Shown here: piece after piece, positions 26,296-39,041 of the stretch | Numbering within the stretch: position 1 is the stretch's first letter | How the letters are laid out: the number at the start of each line of letters is the position of its first letter | DNA from: Bacillus sp. NEB1478 | Lineage (GTDB): Bacteria; Bacillota; Bacilli; Bacillales; Fictibacillaceae | NCBI RefSeq assembly: GCF_031582965.1 | Contig: NZ_CP134049.1 | Span: 1,240,001-1,304,000, forward strand | Direction of reading: 5' to 3' | Length of the DNA: 64,000 bases | Translations under genes and position numbers: made by a program | Notes under the pieces: model-generated | What the model was told of the DNA's origin: nothing | Databases searched by the model: none | What the model saw: the letters and a program-made list of their open reading frames with translations, nothing else

Positions 26296-26904
26296 ATGCA
26301 AATTTTGATTGCTACGAAAAACAAGGGTAAAGTATCTGAATTTCAATCGATGTTTGATGAATTTGGTATCGAAGTAGTTTCACTCTTAGACATGGAAAAC
26401 ATTCCGGATGTAGAGGAAACAGGAGATACTTTTGAAGAAAATGCGATTTTAAAAGCAGAAACGATTTGTAATAAATTAAACATACCGGTTATATCAGACG
26501 ATTCAGGACTCGAGATAGATGCGCTTGAAGGAAGACCAGGCGTTTATTCAGCAAGGTATGCGGGAAGCCATAAAAATGACGAAGACAATATGGACAAAGT
26601 TTTAAAAGAATTACAAAGTGTGCCGAATATGAATCGAACTGCTCGTTTTGTATGTGCATTAGCTTTTGCAAGACCCGGAAAAGAAACTTTTGTTGTAAAA
26701 GGGAAGTGTGAAGGGGAGATTTTGCATGAAAGACGTGGAACAGAAGGATTTGGATACGACCCAATTTTCTATTTACCATCCATGAATAAGTCAATGGCAG
26801 AGTTGACAAAAAAAGAGAAAAATAAAATCAGCCACAGAGCAAACGCATTAATGCTATTAAGAGACTTTATCAATGAGGAGGACATGCTATGGCAAAAGCC
26901 TTAA
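26296..26904 (+). CDS. rdgB: XTP/dITP diphosphatase (RdgB/Ham1; YsnA)
   Basis: A 202-residue house-cleaning pyrophosphatase that hydrolyses dITP, XTP and ITP to monophosphates. ATKNKGKVSEF at the N terminus binds the nucleotide phosphate. ISDDSGLEIDAL holds the metal-binding aspartates, and GFGYDPIFYLP and SHRANAL recognise the base. The ATG lies 6 nt after GAGG. Its 3' end overlaps the next gene by 16 nt, so the two are co-translated. In B. subtilis rph lies directly upstream; it is absent here. Confidence 0.93.
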   Translation: MQILIATKNKGKVSEFQSMFDEFGIEVVSLLDMENIPDVEETGDTFEENAILKAETICNKLNIPVISDDSGLEIDALEGRPGVYSARYAGSHKNDEDNMDKVLKELQSVPNMNRTARFVCALAFARPGKETFVVKGKCEGEILHERRGTEGFGYDPIFYLPSMNKSMAELTKKEKNKISHRANALMLLRDFINEEDMLWQKP

Positions 26905-27404
26905 TCGTCAGTGATAGTCATGGATTAAGGGAAGAAATTTTAGAGTTAAGAAAACGTCATGAAAATGAAGTAGAACTCATGATCCACTGCGGTGACTCTG
27001 AACTTCAAACATATGCAAAAGAGTTAGAGGGGTTCGTTACCGTTTTAGGGAATATGGATTATTTAGGACAAGAGTTTCCAAACGAAGCAATAGAAATGCT
27101 TGGTGATACGTGTATATATATAACTCATGGTCATTTGTACGACGTGAAGATGTCCCATTTGTCGTTAGCCTATCGTGCTGAAGAAACTGGTGCTTCAATT
27201 GTTTGTTTTGGACATTCGCACATAGCTGAAACATATGAACGGGAAGGGATGATTTTCATTAATCCAGGCAGTATTCGGTTGCCGAGAGGAACATTTGAAA
27301 AGACATATGCTATCTTAGAGGTAGAACGTTCTGAAGTTTCCGTTATGTTTTATTCTTTAGACGGGAATCAGATTAAGCATTTAACAAAGCGATATACTAT
27401 CTAA
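26889..27404 (+). CDS. ysnB: YfcE/MJ0936-type metallophosphoesterase (YsnB)
   Basis: A 171-residue calcineurin-like phosphoesterase. The metal ligands are in order: SDSHG, HCGDSE, GNMD, THGH and GHSH, all present. Members act on phosphodiesters in vitro; the natural substrate of this subfamily is unsettled. AATGAGGAGG, inside rdgB, supplies the ribosome binding site. It corresponds to ysnB, next to ysnA in B. subtilis. Confidence 0.88.
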   Translation: MAKALIVSDSHGLREEILELRKRHENEVELMIHCGDSELQTYAKELEGFVTVLGNMDYLGQEFPNEAIEMLGDTCIYITHGHLYDVKMSHLSLAYRAEETGASIVCFGHSHIAETYEREGMIFINPGSIRLPRGTFEKTYAILEVERSEVSVMFYSLDGNQIKHLTKRYTI

Positions 27405-27436
27405 TACTAAAATTCTTAAAAAATAATAAAAATGGG

Positions 27437-27465
27437 TTGACGCAAACTTAATTATCATGTATATT
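27437..27465 (+). promoter_or_regulatory. SigA promoter of the tRNA pair
   Basis: TTGACG (27437-27442), 17 nt, TATATT (27460-27465). The predicted start is about 25 nt before tRNA-Gly. Confidence 0.75.
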
Positions 27466-27497
27466 TAGTTATGTCGTCGCGACAAGATCTATTGTCC

Positions 27498-27571
27498 GCG
27501 GGTGTAGTTTAATGGTAAAACAAGAGCCTTCCAAGCTCTGGTCGTGAGTTCGATTCTCATCACCCGCTCCA
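27498..27571 (+). tRNA. tRNA-Gly (anticodon TCC)
   Basis: GCGGGTG pairs with CACCCGC in the acceptor stem. The anticodon loop CTTCCAA has anticodon TCC at 27530-27532. The T arm has GTTCGATTC, and CCA is encoded. Confidence 0.96.
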
Positions 27572-27698
27572 TTTGTTTTTCTCACGTTCAAATGGCACAG
27601 AAAATTTACATCCTAAAGTTAACAGATCTTAAATTAAAAAGCATGTTATACAAAACATATTTGTATCCACGGTCGACAGGTGGAACAAATCACTGTGT

Positions 27699-27748
27699 GC
27701 CCGCAGCGCATGGTAATTGCGGAAAGCGCATTACTATGCGAAATGGGC
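27699..27748. other. Strong stem-loop element between the two tRNA genes
   Basis: GCCC (27699-27702) pairs with GGGC (27745-27748). Inside a 4x4 internal loop, an 11-bp stem is formed by CGCATGGTAAT (27707-27717) and ATTACTATGCG (27730-27740) with one G-T pair. The 12-nt loop can add GCG/CGC. No T run follows, so it is not an ordinary terminator. The function is not known. Confidence 0.6.
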
Positions 27749-27761
27749 TCAAATACATAAT

Positions 27762-27838
27762 GTCCCAGTAGCTCAGCCGGATAGAGCATACGCCTTCTAA
27801 GCGTACGGTCGGGAGTTCGAATCTCTCCTGGGACGCCA
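27762..27838 (+). tRNA. tRNA-Arg (anticodon TCT)
   Basis: GTCCCAG pairs with CTGGGAC. The D arm has AGCTCAGCCGGATAGAGC, the anticodon loop CTTCTAA gives TCT, the T arm has GTTCGAATC, and CCA is encoded. 77 nt in all. Confidence 0.96.
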
Positions 27839-27862
27839 TATAACTATTATTATTACATAGCT

Positions 27863-27910
27863 TAACACGCTTAGTGTTCTCTTTTAAAGGACATTAGGCG
27901 TGTTTTTTTG
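27863..27910 (+). terminator. Terminator after tRNA-Arg
   Basis: AACACGC-TA-TGTTC pairs with GGACA-TA-GCGTGTT and is followed by seven T. Confidence 0.8.
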
Positions 27911-27930
27911 TGCGCTTATAAAAACAATCA

Positions 27931-27944
27931 TGTAAGCGCTTTAA
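27931..27944. promoter_or_regulatory. cre-like site 1 upstream of ilvE
   Basis: TGTAAGCGCTTTAA matches the CcpA consensus TGNAANCGNWNNCW at all but one position. CcpA activates the ilv-leu operon in B. subtilis from upstream sites, so the location fits. Confidence 0.5.
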
Positions 27945-27995
27945 AAATGTTTACAATCAAAAAAATACACACGATTTTTCCCGTAGGCATGGGAA

Positions 27996-28009
27996 TGTAA
28001 GCGTGTACA
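27996..28009. promoter_or_regulatory. cre-like site 2 upstream of ilvE
   Basis: TGTAAGCGTGTACA matches the CcpA consensus with one mismatch (W position). It starts 65 nt after site 1. Confidence 0.45.
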
Positions 28010-28024
28010 AAAAATCAGAAAAGT
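28010..28024. promoter_or_regulatory. Candidate CodY box upstream of ilvE
   Basis: AAAAATCAGAAAAGT agrees with AATTTTCWGAAAATT at 11 of 15 positions. CodY represses branched-chain amino acid operons in Bacillus. Four mismatches leave this uncertain. Confidence 0.35.
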
Positions 28025-28056
28025 CTGATAAAGAGGATTTTTGACAAAATTCATGG

Positions 28057-28085
28057 TTGACCCGTACGTGATATGAGCGTAACAT
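28057..28085 (+). promoter_or_regulatory. Candidate SigA promoter of the ilv-leu operon
   Basis: TTGACC (28057-28062), 17 nt, TAACAT (28080-28085), 70 nt before ilvE. A second TTGACA at 28041 has no -10 at a workable distance. Confidence 0.5.
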
Positions 28086-28154
28086 TGTCAGCAATTATCA
28101 TATGTTTTTAAAATATTCTAATAACTTAAATTGTGTAAGAAAAGGAGGATCACG

Positions 28155-29057
28155 ATGCAGGAGCAATGGGTTTATGTAAATGGTGAGCACGTATTAAAAG
28201 ACGACGCAAAAGTTTCGGTCTATGACCACGGTTTTTTATATGGAGATGGGGTGTTTGAAGGTATTCGGGTTTATAACGGAAATGTTTACAGACTCGAAGA
28301 ACATCTTCAGCGATTATACGAATCAGCTCAATCCATTATGCTGAAAATTCCACACACTAAAGAAGAGTTAACGAACATCATTGTCGAAACGCTCCAAAAG
28401 AATAAATATCGTGATGCTTATATTCGACTAGTCGTTTCAAGAGGAAAAGGAAATTTAGGTTTGGATCCATTTACCTGTGGAAAGCCGGGAGTAATCGTCA
28501 TAACAGAGGCGCTGGCTCTTTTCCCTAAAAAGCTTTATGAAACTGGACTTGAGATCATCACAGTCGCCAGTCGAAGAAATCGTCCCGATGTATTAAGTCC
28601 TAAAGTGAAATCACTTAATTACTTAAATAACATCTTGGTGAAAATCGAAGCGAATTTAGCAGGTGTGAGTGAAGCGTTAATGCTGAATGATCAAGGTTAT
28701 GTTGCGGAAGGTTCCGCTGACAACGTATTTATTATTAAAGGCAATTGCATTAAAACACCGCCAGGTTATCTTGGTGCATTAGAAGGCATTACAAGAAACG
28801 CGATTATCGAAATCGCAAATGACCTTGGATACAAGATGGTTGAAGAGCCATTTACAAGACATGATGTGTACGTTGCGGATGAGGTTTTTCTTACAGGTAC
28901 AGCAGCTGAAGTTATTGCTGTTGTAAAAGTTGATGGAAGAGTTATTGGAAATGGAGCACCTGGAGAACATACTGGACAGCTTTTGAAAGCATTTAGAAAA
29001 AAAGTCTCTGAAGATGGTGTAAAAGTATTTTCAGAACAAACCGTACAAGCGGGATAA
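28155..29057 (+). CDS. ilvE: Branched-chain amino acid aminotransferase
   Basis: A 300-residue fold-type IV aminotransferase that converts branched-chain 2-oxo acids to leucine, isoleucine and valine with glutamate. YDHGFLYGDGVFEGIRVY near residue 22, the PLP lysine in PKVKSLNYLNN (Lys152) and EVFLTGTAAEV near 240 are typical. AAAGGAGG before the ATG at 28155 excludes the longer frame from 28131. It is the first gene of the operon. D-alanine aminotransferase is a close relative, but the context settles the call. Confidence 0.93.
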   Translation: MQEQWVYVNGEHVLKDDAKVSVYDHGFLYGDGVFEGIRVYNGNVYRLEEHLQRLYESAQSIMLKIPHTKEELTNIIVETLQKNKYRDAYIRLVVSRGKGNLGLDPFTCGKPGVIVITEALALFPKKLYETGLEIITVASRRNRPDVLSPKVKSLNYLNNILVKIEANLAGVSEALMLNDQGYVAEGSADNVFIIKGNCIKTPPGYLGALEGITRNAIIEIANDLGYKMVEEPFTRHDVYVADEVFLTGTAAEVIAVVKVDGRVIGNGAPGEHTGQLLKAFRKKVSEDGVKVFSEQTVQAG

Positions 29058-29081
29058 AGCAGATATAGGAGTGTTATAAAC

Positions 29082-30749
29082 ATGCGCAGTAATATGATCA
29101 AACAAGGGATCGATAGAGCTCCGCACAGAAGTCTTCTTCATGCAGCGGGTGTTGCACCAGAGGATATGGATAAACCGTTTATTGGTGTATGTAATTCTTA
29201 TGTTGATATTATTCCGGGGCATATGCATTTAAATAAAGTAGGCGAGATGGTTAAAGAAGCCATTCGAGAAGCAGGCGGAATACCATTTGAATTTAATACG
29301 ATTGGTGTAGATGACGGGATTGCAATGGGTCATATAGGGATGAGGTATTCACTTCCGAGCAGAGAAGTGATCGCTGATGCTGCGGAAACCGTCATCAACG
29401 CACATTGGTTTGATGGAGTCTTCTATATACCGAACTGTGACAAGATTACCCCCGGAATGCTGATGGCAGCTGTCCGCACGAACGTACCAGCTGTATTTGT
29501 ATCTGGAGGTCCCATGGAAGCAGGAAAATCACAAGATGGAAAAAACCTTTCACTCGTTTCTGTTTTTGAAGGAGTCGGTTCTCATCTAGCAGGAAAAATG
29601 TCTAGAGAAGAACTGCTCGAACTCGAAACAAGTGCCTGCCCAACATGCGGATCTTGTTCAGGAATGTTTACAGCAAATAGCATGAACTCCATTATGGAAA
29701 TGCTGGGTATAACATTGCCTGGAAATGGTACGATAGTCGCAACCTCAGAAGAACGGAAAAATTTAAATCGAGAAGCGGCCAATCATCTCATGCAGCTCAT
29801 CAAAGATGATATTCGTCCAAGAGATATTATTACAAAAGAAGCAATCGACGATGCATTTGCTTTAGACATGGCAATGGGAGGGTCGACTAATACAGTCCTT
29901 CACATGCTTGCCATAGCTAATGAAGCTGAAATTGATTATGAACTTTCAGAAGTTAACGAAATCGCTAAAAGAATCCCTTATTTATCCAAAATAAGTCCTG
30001 CTTCCGATTACTCCATGCAGGATGTCCATCGGGCTGGAGGCGTTAGCGCCATAATCAATGAGCTTTGTAAAATTGATGGGGCTATCCATAACGACCGAAT
30101 AACCATTTCCGGTCAGACTCTTGAAGAACGTGTACAGCATAGTGAAATAGAAGATGATGATGTAATCAGGAGAAAAGAAAATGCGTATTCTCCTGTAGGA
30201 GGTTTATCCATTTTATATGGAAATATAGCTCCTGATGGCTGTGTAATCAAAGTAGGTGCGGTTGATCCATCCATTAAAACATTCAATGGAGAAGCTATTT
30301 GTTACGAATCACAGGATGAAGCGATTCAAGGCATTAATAATGGTGAAGTTAGGGAAGGTCATGTAGTTGTCATTCGATATGAAGGACCAAAAGGCGGACC
30401 TGGAATGCCGGAAATGTTAACTCCAACATCAGCTATTGCAGGAAGAGGTTTAAGTACAAAAGTGGCACTCGTTACTGACGGCCGTTTTTCAGGGGCTTCC
30501 AGAGGGATTTCTATTGGTCATATCTCTCCAGAAGCAGCCCAGGGCGGACCGATCGCGATGGTTGATAATGGAGACGCCATTTTTATTGATTTAGAAAAGA
30601 GAACCATACAAGTGCTTTTAACTGCAGAAGAAATGGAAGAAAGAAAGAAAAATTGGGTTCAGCCAGAACCTAAGATTAAAAAAGGTTATTTAGCAAGGTA
30701 TGCAGCGTTAGTTACATCAGCAAATACTGGTGGGATTTTAAAAGTTTAA
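29082..30749 (+). CDS. ilvD: Dihydroxy-acid dehydratase
   Basis: A 555-residue IlvD/Edd-family dehydratase, giving 2-oxo acids from dihydroxy acids in isoleucine and valine synthesis. Iron-sulfur cysteines lie in [10 protein letters not shown] and [18 protein letters not shown]. Further motifs are [26 protein letters not shown] and [13 protein letters not shown]. It lies 24 nt after ilvE and just upstream of the T-box leader, so it escapes T-box control unless read from a separate promoter. Confidence 0.95.
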   Translation: MRSNMIKQGIDRAPHRSLLHAAGVAPEDMDKPFIGVCNSYVDIIPGHMHLNKVGEMVKEAIREAGGIPFEFNTIGVDDGIAMGHIGMRYSLPSREVIADAAETVINAHWFDGVFYIPNCDKITPGMLMAAVRTNVPAVFVSGGPMEAGKSQDGKNLSLVSVFEGVGSHLAGKMSREELLELETSACPTCGSCSGMFTANSMNSIMEMLGITLPGNGTIVATSEERKNLNREAANHLMQLIKDDIRPRDIITKEAIDDAFALDMAMGGSTNTVLHMLAIANEAEIDYELSEVNEIAKRIPYLSKISPASDYSMQDVHRAGGVSAIINELCKIDGAIHNDRITISGQTLEERVQHSEIEDDDVIRRKENAYSPVGGLSILYGNIAPDGCVIKVGAVDPSIKTFNGEAICYESQDEAIQGINNGEVREGHVVVIRYEGPKGGPGMPEMLTPTSAIAGRGLSTKVALVTDGRFSGASRGISIGHISPEAAQGGPIAMVDNGDAIFIDLEKRTIQVLLTAEEMEERKKNWVQPEPKIKKGYLARYAALVTSANTGGILKV

Positions 30750-30757
30750 TATAGATA

Positions 30758-31062
30758 AAACGATGACGGAGAACATTGGTAGTATGGAGTACACAGAGAG
30801 CCGGGTTGCTGTGAGCCGGTTATTCCAAATACCAGGACATCCCTCCTGAGTGCTCTTTTGAACGAATAATCAGTAGGAAGAGCCAAGCAGCTGATACCAT
30901 TTTACTGCTTGTTATCAATGACGGCATTGTCCGTCACGAGGCGGTTGCTCGAATTTTGATAGATGAGTTCCCGTGAAGAAGGGTGGTACCGTGAAAATGA
31001 ACTTTTTCACCCCTTTGGTCAGGCAGAAGCCTGCCCATTTGGGTGGAGAAGTTTTTTTATTT
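30758..31062 (+). ncRNA. T-box riboswitch in front of ilvB
   Basis: Stem I has AGAGAGCCGG and GCTGTGAGCCGGT. The conserved T-box sequence AAGGGTGGTACCG lies at 30979-30991. A terminator follows (CACCC-TTTGG-CAGGC against GCCTG-CCA-GGGTG, then a T run at 31051). Aligned with the valS leader, the specifier is ATC (Ile) at 30839-30841; a CTC (Leu) at 30843-30845 is the alternative. Uncharged tRNA would allow readthrough into ilvBHC-leuABCD-ilvA. Confidence 0.93.
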
Positions 31063-31097
31063 TAATAAAAATATTTTTAGGTGGAGGAGGAATGAAG

Positions 31098-32816
31098 ATG
31101 AAGGCCAGCTGGGTGGCTGAGAAAAAAACGTTGGAAACGTCATTAGTTTCTGGTGCTGAACTATTTATTCATGGCTTGCAGAAAGAACAAGTGGAAGTAA
31201 TCTTTGGATACCCCGGGGGAGCAGTTCTACCGATATATGATGCATTGTACAAAGCGGATATGAAGCATGTTTTAACTCGACATGAACAAGGTGCTATACA
31301 TGCTGCTCAAGGTTATGCCAGAGTTACGGGAAAGCCGGGGGTTGTGCTTGCAACATCAGGGCCAGGAGCCACGAATTTAGTTACAGGTATCGCTGACAGC
31401 ATGATTGATTCAATTCCCCTTGTGATTTTTACGGGTCAGGTCGCCACACAAGTGATTGGAACAGATGCTTTTCAAGAAGCAGATATAGTAGGAATTACGA
31501 TGCCGATTACAAAACATAATTACCAAGTGCAGAAAGCTGAAGATTTGCCTCGTATTATACAAGAAGCTTTTCATATAGCGACTTCTGGCAGAAAAGGTCC
31601 GGTATTAATTGATATTCCAAAAGACATTGCGGTTAAGGCAGCCGAGCAAAAGGCTCCATCTGAAATTCGATTACCCGGTTATCAGCCGACTGTAAAACCG
31701 AATATTTTACAAGTTAAACGTTTAAATGAAGCCTTACAGCAATCGGAAAAACCTGTCATCCTTGCAGGTGCAGGTGTCCTTGCCGCTAAAGCTGAAGACG
31801 AATTATTTAAGTTTGCACAGCATTATGGCATTCCAGTTGTTCAGACGCTGCTTGGGTTAGGAGGCTTTCCGGCGGAACATTCTTTATCACTGGGAATGGG
31901 CGGGATGCATGGCACATATGCAGCAAACATGGCTCTTTATGAAAGCGACCTCTTAATTGGGATTGGAGCAAGGTTTGATGATCGGCTTACAGGAAATTTA
32001 GATCATTTTGCAAAGTATGCCGTCGTAGCGCACATTGATGTAGATCCCGCTGAAATTGGAAAAAACGTACCAGCTGAAATCCCGATTGTAGGTTGTGCGA
32101 AAGAGACCTTGTTAGCCTTAAACCAAATTGCTGGAGCCAATTTGGGTGCTAAGGATTGGCTATATACGTTAACAAAATATAAAACTGAGTTTCCTCTCAC
32201 TTATAAAAAGAATGAAAGTGAGCTAAAGCCTCAGCACGTGATGGAAATTTTACACGAAATTACAGAAGGAAATGCGATTGTATCTACTGATGTCGGTCAG
32301 CATCAAATGTGGGCAGCTCAATATTATAAATTCTCATCTTCAAACAGATGGATTACATCTGGTGGTTTAGGGACAATGGGTTTTGGCTTTCCGGCAGCGA
32401 TTGGGGCAAAAATCGGCCGGCCTGATCTTCCTGTGATTGCGATCGTAGGAGACGGTGGATTCCAAATGACTCTTCAGGAGTTAGGTGTTCTTCAAGATTG
32501 GGAATTGCCTGTCATAGTGGTTATTGTGAATAATAAATCACTTGGAATGGTCCGCCAGTGGCAAGAAATCTTTTACGAGAAAAGGTACTCACAATCATTA
32601 CTCGATATTCAGCCGGATTTTATTAAACTAGCTTCAGCATATGGCATCGATGGACAGCGTGTAGAAAATGAAGGTGATTTAAGAACAGCTGTAATGGCTG
32701 CACTTAGTTCTAAAAAGCCATTCGTTTTGGATTGTGTGGTATCTGCAGATGAGAATGTCTATCCGATGATAGCTCCTGGTAAAGGTCTTCACGAAATGAT
32801 TGGAGTGAGAGGATGA
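31098..32816 (+). CDS. ilvB: Acetolactate synthase large subunit
   Basis: A 572-residue thiamine-diphosphate enzyme that forms acetolactate and acetohydroxybutyrate. [15 protein letters not shown] holds the catalytic glutamate, and [15 protein letters not shown] with [12 protein letters not shown] binds ThDP-Mg. The open frame runs back into the T-box, but GGAGGAGG at 31083-31090 lies 7 nt from the ATG at 31098, which is the likely start. Its stop overlaps ilvH (ATGA). Confidence 0.95.
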   Translation: MKASWVAEKKTLETSLVSGAELFIHGLQKEQVEVIFGYPGGAVLPIYDALYKADMKHVLTRHEQGAIHAAQGYARVTGKPGVVLATSGPGATNLVTGIADSMIDSIPLVIFTGQVATQVIGTDAFQEADIVGITMPITKHNYQVQKAEDLPRIIQEAFHIATSGRKGPVLIDIPKDIAVKAAEQKAPSEIRLPGYQPTVKPNILQVKRLNEALQQSEKPVILAGAGVLAAKAEDELFKFAQHYGIPVVQTLLGLGGFPAEHSLSLGMGGMHGTYAANMALYESDLLIGIGARFDDRLTGNLDHFAKYAVVAHIDVDPAEIGKNVPAEIPIVGCAKETLLALNQIAGANLGAKDWLYTLTKYKTEFPLTYKKNESELKPQHVMEILHEITEGNAIVSTDVGQHQMWAAQYYKFSSSNRWITSGGLGTMGFGFPAAIGAKIGRPDLPVIAIVGDGGFQMTLQELGVLQDWELPVIVVIVNNKSLGMVRQWQEIFYEKRYSQSLLDIQPDFIKLASAYGIDGQRVENEGDLRTAVMAALSSKKPFVLDCVVSADENVYPMIAPGKGLHEMIGVRG

Positions 32817-33331
32817 AACGCATCATTTCTGCAACAGTTATGAATGAAAGCGGAGTATTAAACAGACTGACAGGACTGTTAACTAAGCGTCAGTTTAACA
32901 TTGAAGATATTACGGTCGGCCACACGGAAGATCCATCCATTTCAAAAGTTACACTCACGGTTTGGGTGGAAGATGACAGAAAAGCAGAACAGCTGGTTAA
33001 GCAGCTTCATAAACAGATCAATATTTTAAAAGTACGTGATTTAACAAATATGGCGCTTGTTTCTAGAGAGCTAGCTCTTATTAAAGTATTAACAACTCCA
33101 GAGACCCGCAGCGAAATTAAAATGCTGATCGAGCCGTTTAGAGCAACTGTGCTGGACGTCTCTCTAGAGAATGTGACGCTTGAAGTTACAGGCGACAGTG
33201 AAAAAGTAAATGCTTTAATTGAATTGCTTCGTCCTTATGGAATTAAAGAAATCTCACGAACAGGAATCACTGCTATTCCGAGAGGTACACAGAAGAAAGT
33301 ACTTGAATTACACCCCTATTCTATTATGTAA
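32813..33331 (+). CDS. ilvH: Acetolactate synthase small (regulatory) subunit
   Basis: A 172-residue regulatory subunit. The N-terminal ACT domain begins [19 protein letters not shown], the valine-binding region, and the C-terminal domain includes [17 protein letters not shown]. It activates IlvB and confers valine feedback. The ATGA overlap with ilvB and a 14-nt gap to ilvC indicate co-translation. Confidence 0.95.
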   Translation: MKRIISATVMNESGVLNRLTGLLTKRQFNIEDITVGHTEDPSISKVTLTVWVEDDRKAEQLVKQLHKQINILKVRDLTNMALVSRELALIKVLTTPETRSEIKMLIEPFRATVLDVSLENVTLEVTGDSEKVNALIELLRPYGIKEISRTGITAIPRGTQKKVLELHPYSIM

Positions 33332-33342
33332 AGGAGAAATGA

Positions 33343-35899
<2,557 letters not shown>

Positions 35900-35918
35900 A
35901 ATTCGGGAGGGATGTTAG

Positions 35919-37019
35919 ATGGAAAAGAAGATAACGGTTTTGCCCGGGGATGGAATTGGTCCTGAAGTGATGAAGGGTGCCTTAGAGATACTGGATGGTG
36001 TTGCTACACGTTTTGGCCATGAATTTCATACTACTGTAAAAGCGTTCGGAGGCTCAGCAATCGATCATTCAGGTTCTCCATTACCAGAAGATACTCTTTT
36101 AGCTTGTAAACAAAGTGATGCAGTACTTCTTGGTGCAGTTGGTGGTCCTCGGTGGGACGGAAATGATGTCAGACCAGAACACGGATTGTTACGATTGCGA
36201 AAAGAATTAAATGTATTTGCTAATCTACGGCCAGTTCAAGTCTTTCCGGGTCTTGAAAACTTGTCTCCTCTTAAATCTAACAGAGTGAAAGGCGCAGATT
36301 TTATCTTTGTACGAGAGCTGACTGGCGGTATTTACTTTTCTCAGCCGAAAATGAGAGATAAAGAAGGAAAGAATGCGACAGATACTCTCTTTTATTCTAG
36401 TGAAGAGGTAGAAAGAATTGTTGAAAAGGCGTTTGAACTAGCAAGTGTAAGAAAAGGAAAAGTAACATCTGTAGATAAAGCAAATGTACTCGAGACGAGT
36501 AAAATGTGGAGAGAAATCGTGGACTCAGCAGCTAAAAAATACCCGAATGTTCAGGTTGAACACATGCTCGTAGATTTTGCTGCAATGCGTTTGATCAGTG
36601 AGCCGTCTAAATTCGACGTCATCGTGACGGAAAATATGTTTGGTGATATTTTATCTGATGAAGCAGCTGTTATTCCAGGTTCCCTTGGAGTGATGCCTTC
36701 TGCCTCTCTCAGTGAAAACGGACCTGGTCTTTATGAACCTATTCATGGCTCTGCTCCTGATATTGCAGGCAAAGGAGTAGCAAACCCTGTGGGCATGATC
36801 TTAAGTACGGCAATGATGCTGCGCCATTCTTTTCAGCTTGAAAAGGAAGCAGAAGCTGTTGAAAAAGCAGTTTATGAAACGCTTCAGGCGGGATATCGAA
36901 CAAAGGATATTTACAGCGGCACTGGTTATCTGACTTCTACAAAAGAAATGGTAAATCAAATTCATTTACGAATGGTTGAAGATTCCACAAGGGCGACACT
37001 TCTTGAGGTGTATGTATAA
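35919..37019 (+). CDS. leuB: 3-Isopropylmalate dehydrogenase
   Basis: A 366-residue NAD-dependent decarboxylating dehydrogenase. [11 protein letters not shown] at the N terminus, RELTGGIYF, and [20 protein letters not shown] plus [15 protein letters not shown] are the standard active-site and cofactor motifs. CGGGAGGG precedes the ATG. It lies 19 nt after leuA. Confidence 0.95.
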   Translation: MEKKITVLPGDGIGPEVMKGALEILDGVATRFGHEFHTTVKAFGGSAIDHSGSPLPEDTLLACKQSDAVLLGAVGGPRWDGNDVRPEHGLLRLRKELNVFANLRPVQVFPGLENLSPLKSNRVKGADFIFVRELTGGIYFSQPKMRDKEGKNATDTLFYSSEEVERIVEKAFELASVRKGKVTSVDKANVLETSKMWREIVDSAAKKYPNVQVEHMLVDFAAMRLISEPSKFDVIVTENMFGDILSDEAAVIPGSLGVMPSASLSENGPGLYEPIHGSAPDIAGKGVANPVGMILSTAMMLRHSFQLEKEAEAVEKAVYETLQAGYRTKDIYSGTGYLTSTKEMVNQIHLRMVEDSTRATLLEVYV

Positions 37020-37033
37020 GAGGGAGGATGAAG

Positions 37034-38446
37034 ATGGGAAAAACAATTATAGATAAAATATGGGAAAAGCACTCAGTAGTTAGTGAGGAAAATAAGCCTG
37101 ACCTCTTATATATCGATTTACATTTGATACACGAAGTAACTTCGCCGCAGGCATTTGCTGGATTAAAGGAAAAGAAACGACCAGTAAGAAGACCGGATCT
37201 TTGTTTTGCAACTATGGATCACAACATTCCGACTGTAGACCGTTTTAACATTAAAGATGATACGTCTAGGCTGCAAGTTGAGACGCTGGAAAGAAATTGC
37301 AAAGAGTTTGGGATTAGATTGGAAGGTCTTGGGTCAGAACATCAAGGGATTGTCCATGTTATTGGTCCTGAACTTGGCCTTACACATCCGGGAAAGACAA
37401 TTGTATGCGGAGATAGCCACACTTCAACTCATGGTGCATTTGGAGCACTATCATTTGGCATCGGCACAAGCGAAGTGGAACATGTTTTAGCAACTCAATC
37501 TCTTTGGCAAAATAAACCGAAACAAATGAATGTAAGAATCGAAGGTGAGCTTGGATTTGGGGTAACAGCAAAAGATGTAATCTTGTGGTTTATCGGCAAG
37601 TATGGAACTAATGTAGGAACAGGTCATATTATTGAATTTTCCGGAAGCACGGTTCGTTCCTTCTCGATGGAGGAAAGGATGACACTTTGCAACATGTCCA
37701 TTGAGGCAGGTGCAAAAGCATCTGTCATTGCACCTGATGAAACTACTTTTAACTATATAAAAGGAAAACTTTATGCCCCTAAGGATCATGAATTTGAATC
37801 ACAATGTGCAGTATGGAAAGAGTTAACATCTGACAATAGTGCGTCGTTTGACAAAACGATTGAAATCAACGCTTCTGACATTGAGCCGATGGTTACTTGG
37901 GGAACTACACCATCAATGTGCTTGCCTATCAGCGGTCAGGTTCCAGCTGCAGAAGAATCACTGCAAAATGCTTTGGACTATATGGGCTTCGAAGGTAATG
38001 AAAATATTAAAGATATTCAAGTACAGCACGTTTTTATAGGATCTTGTACGAATTCAAGGATTAGTGACCTAGTTGAAGCATCTAAAGTTGTGTTAGCTGA
38101 AAAGGTGCATCCAGGAGTCAGGGCGATCGTTGTACCTGGATCGCAAAAAGTGAAACGCGAAGCTGAACAATTAGGAATAGACCGGATTTTCCTTGAAGCT
38201 GGATTTGAATGGCGTGATTCAGGATGCTCAATGTGTCTCGGAATGAACGATGATATTGTGCCAGAAGGAGAAAGATGCGCGTCTACATCTAATCGTAATT
38301 TTGCAGGCAGACAAGGAAAAGGTGCCAGAACACACCTAGTAAGCCCTGTAATGGCAGCCGCCGCTGCAGTTGAAGGTAGATTTACAGATGTTCGGTCTTT
38401 CATGCTTACAAAAAAAACGGAGGTAAATCATTATGCCGGGATTTAA
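37034..38446 (+). CDS. leuC: 3-Isopropylmalate dehydratase large subunit
   Basis: A 470-residue aconitase-family subunit. The 4Fe-4S cysteines lie in [12 protein letters not shown] and [10 protein letters not shown]. Substrate motifs include ATMDHNIPT and [15 protein letters not shown]. The GGGAGG at 37022-37027 abuts the ATG at 37028, so the second ATG at 37034 is the better start. It overlaps leuD by 14 nt and forms a heterodimer with it. Confidence 0.94.
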   Translation: MGKTIIDKIWEKHSVVSEENKPDLLYIDLHLIHEVTSPQAFAGLKEKKRPVRRPDLCFATMDHNIPTVDRFNIKDDTSRLQVETLERNCKEFGIRLEGLGSEHQGIVHVIGPELGLTHPGKTIVCGDSHTSTHGAFGALSFGIGTSEVEHVLATQSLWQNKPKQMNVRIEGELGFGVTAKDVILWFIGKYGTNVGTGHIIEFSGSTVRSFSMEERMTLCNMSIEAGAKASVIAPDETTFNYIKGKLYAPKDHEFESQCAVWKELTSDNSASFDKTIEINASDIEPMVTWGTTPSMCLPISGQVPAAEESLQNALDYMGFEGNENIKDIQVQHVFIGSCTNSRISDLVEASKVVLAEKVHPGVRAIVVPGSQKVKREAEQLGIDRIFLEAGFEWRDSGCSMCLGMNDDIVPEGERCASTSNRNFAGRQGKGARTHLVSPVMAAAAAVEGRFTDVRSFMLTKKTEVNHYAGI

Positions 38447-39026
38447 ATCATTTGCCGGAAAAGCAGCAACACTTCCAAGAGACCATGTGGACACTGACCA
38501 GATCATCCCCAAACAATTTCTAAAAAAAATTGATAAAGAGGGTTATGGGGAATTCTTGTTCTTTGATTGGCGATATCAAGAGGATGGAAGTGATGAGCCA
38601 TCCTTTGAATTGAATAAATCAGAAACAAAGAATGCCTCTATTTTAATTACAGGTAAAAATTTCGGATGTGGTTCATCGAGGGAGCATGCACCTTGGTCTT
38701 TAAAAGATTATGGATTTCAAATTATCATAGCAGAAAGCTTTGCCGACATATTTTTTAACAACTGTGTAAAAAATGGAATATTGCCAATCCGTTTAACACG
38801 GGAAGAAATTGAGAAGTTGTACTCTCAAAATTCGAAAGCGGTAATCAATGATTTGAAGGTAAGTCTCGAACAACAGCTAATCTTAAATGAAGAAGGAGAA
38901 GTGTTCCATTTTGACTTTGACCCTTACTGGAAAACGATGCTGGTTAATGGCTGGGATGAAATATCTGTAACTCTTCAGCATGAAGAAAAAATTAAAATAT
39001 ATGAAAACAGAGGGGAAGTGATGTAA
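38433..39026 (+). CDS. leuD: 3-Isopropylmalate dehydratase small subunit
   Basis: A 197-residue swivel-domain subunit. [14 protein letters not shown] near the N terminus and [18 protein letters not shown] are the catalytic serine and substrate-binding signatures. ACGGAGG within leuC supplies the ribosome binding site. Partner of LeuC. Confidence 0.95.
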   Translation: MPGFKSFAGKAATLPRDHVDTDQIIPKQFLKKIDKEGYGEFLFFDWRYQEDGSDEPSFELNKSETKNASILITGKNFGCGSSREHAPWSLKDYGFQIIIAESFADIFFNNCVKNGILPIRLTREEIEKLYSQNSKAVINDLKVSLEQQLILNEEGEVFHFDFDPYWKTMLVNGWDEISVTLQHEEKIKIYENRGEVM

Positions 39027-39041
39027 CTTGGGAATTTACTA

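Noticed and set aside
27544..27771. A 75-codon open frame between and across the tRNA genes
   Set aside because: It begins inside tRNA-Gly and ends inside tRNA-Arg, and includes the structured element.
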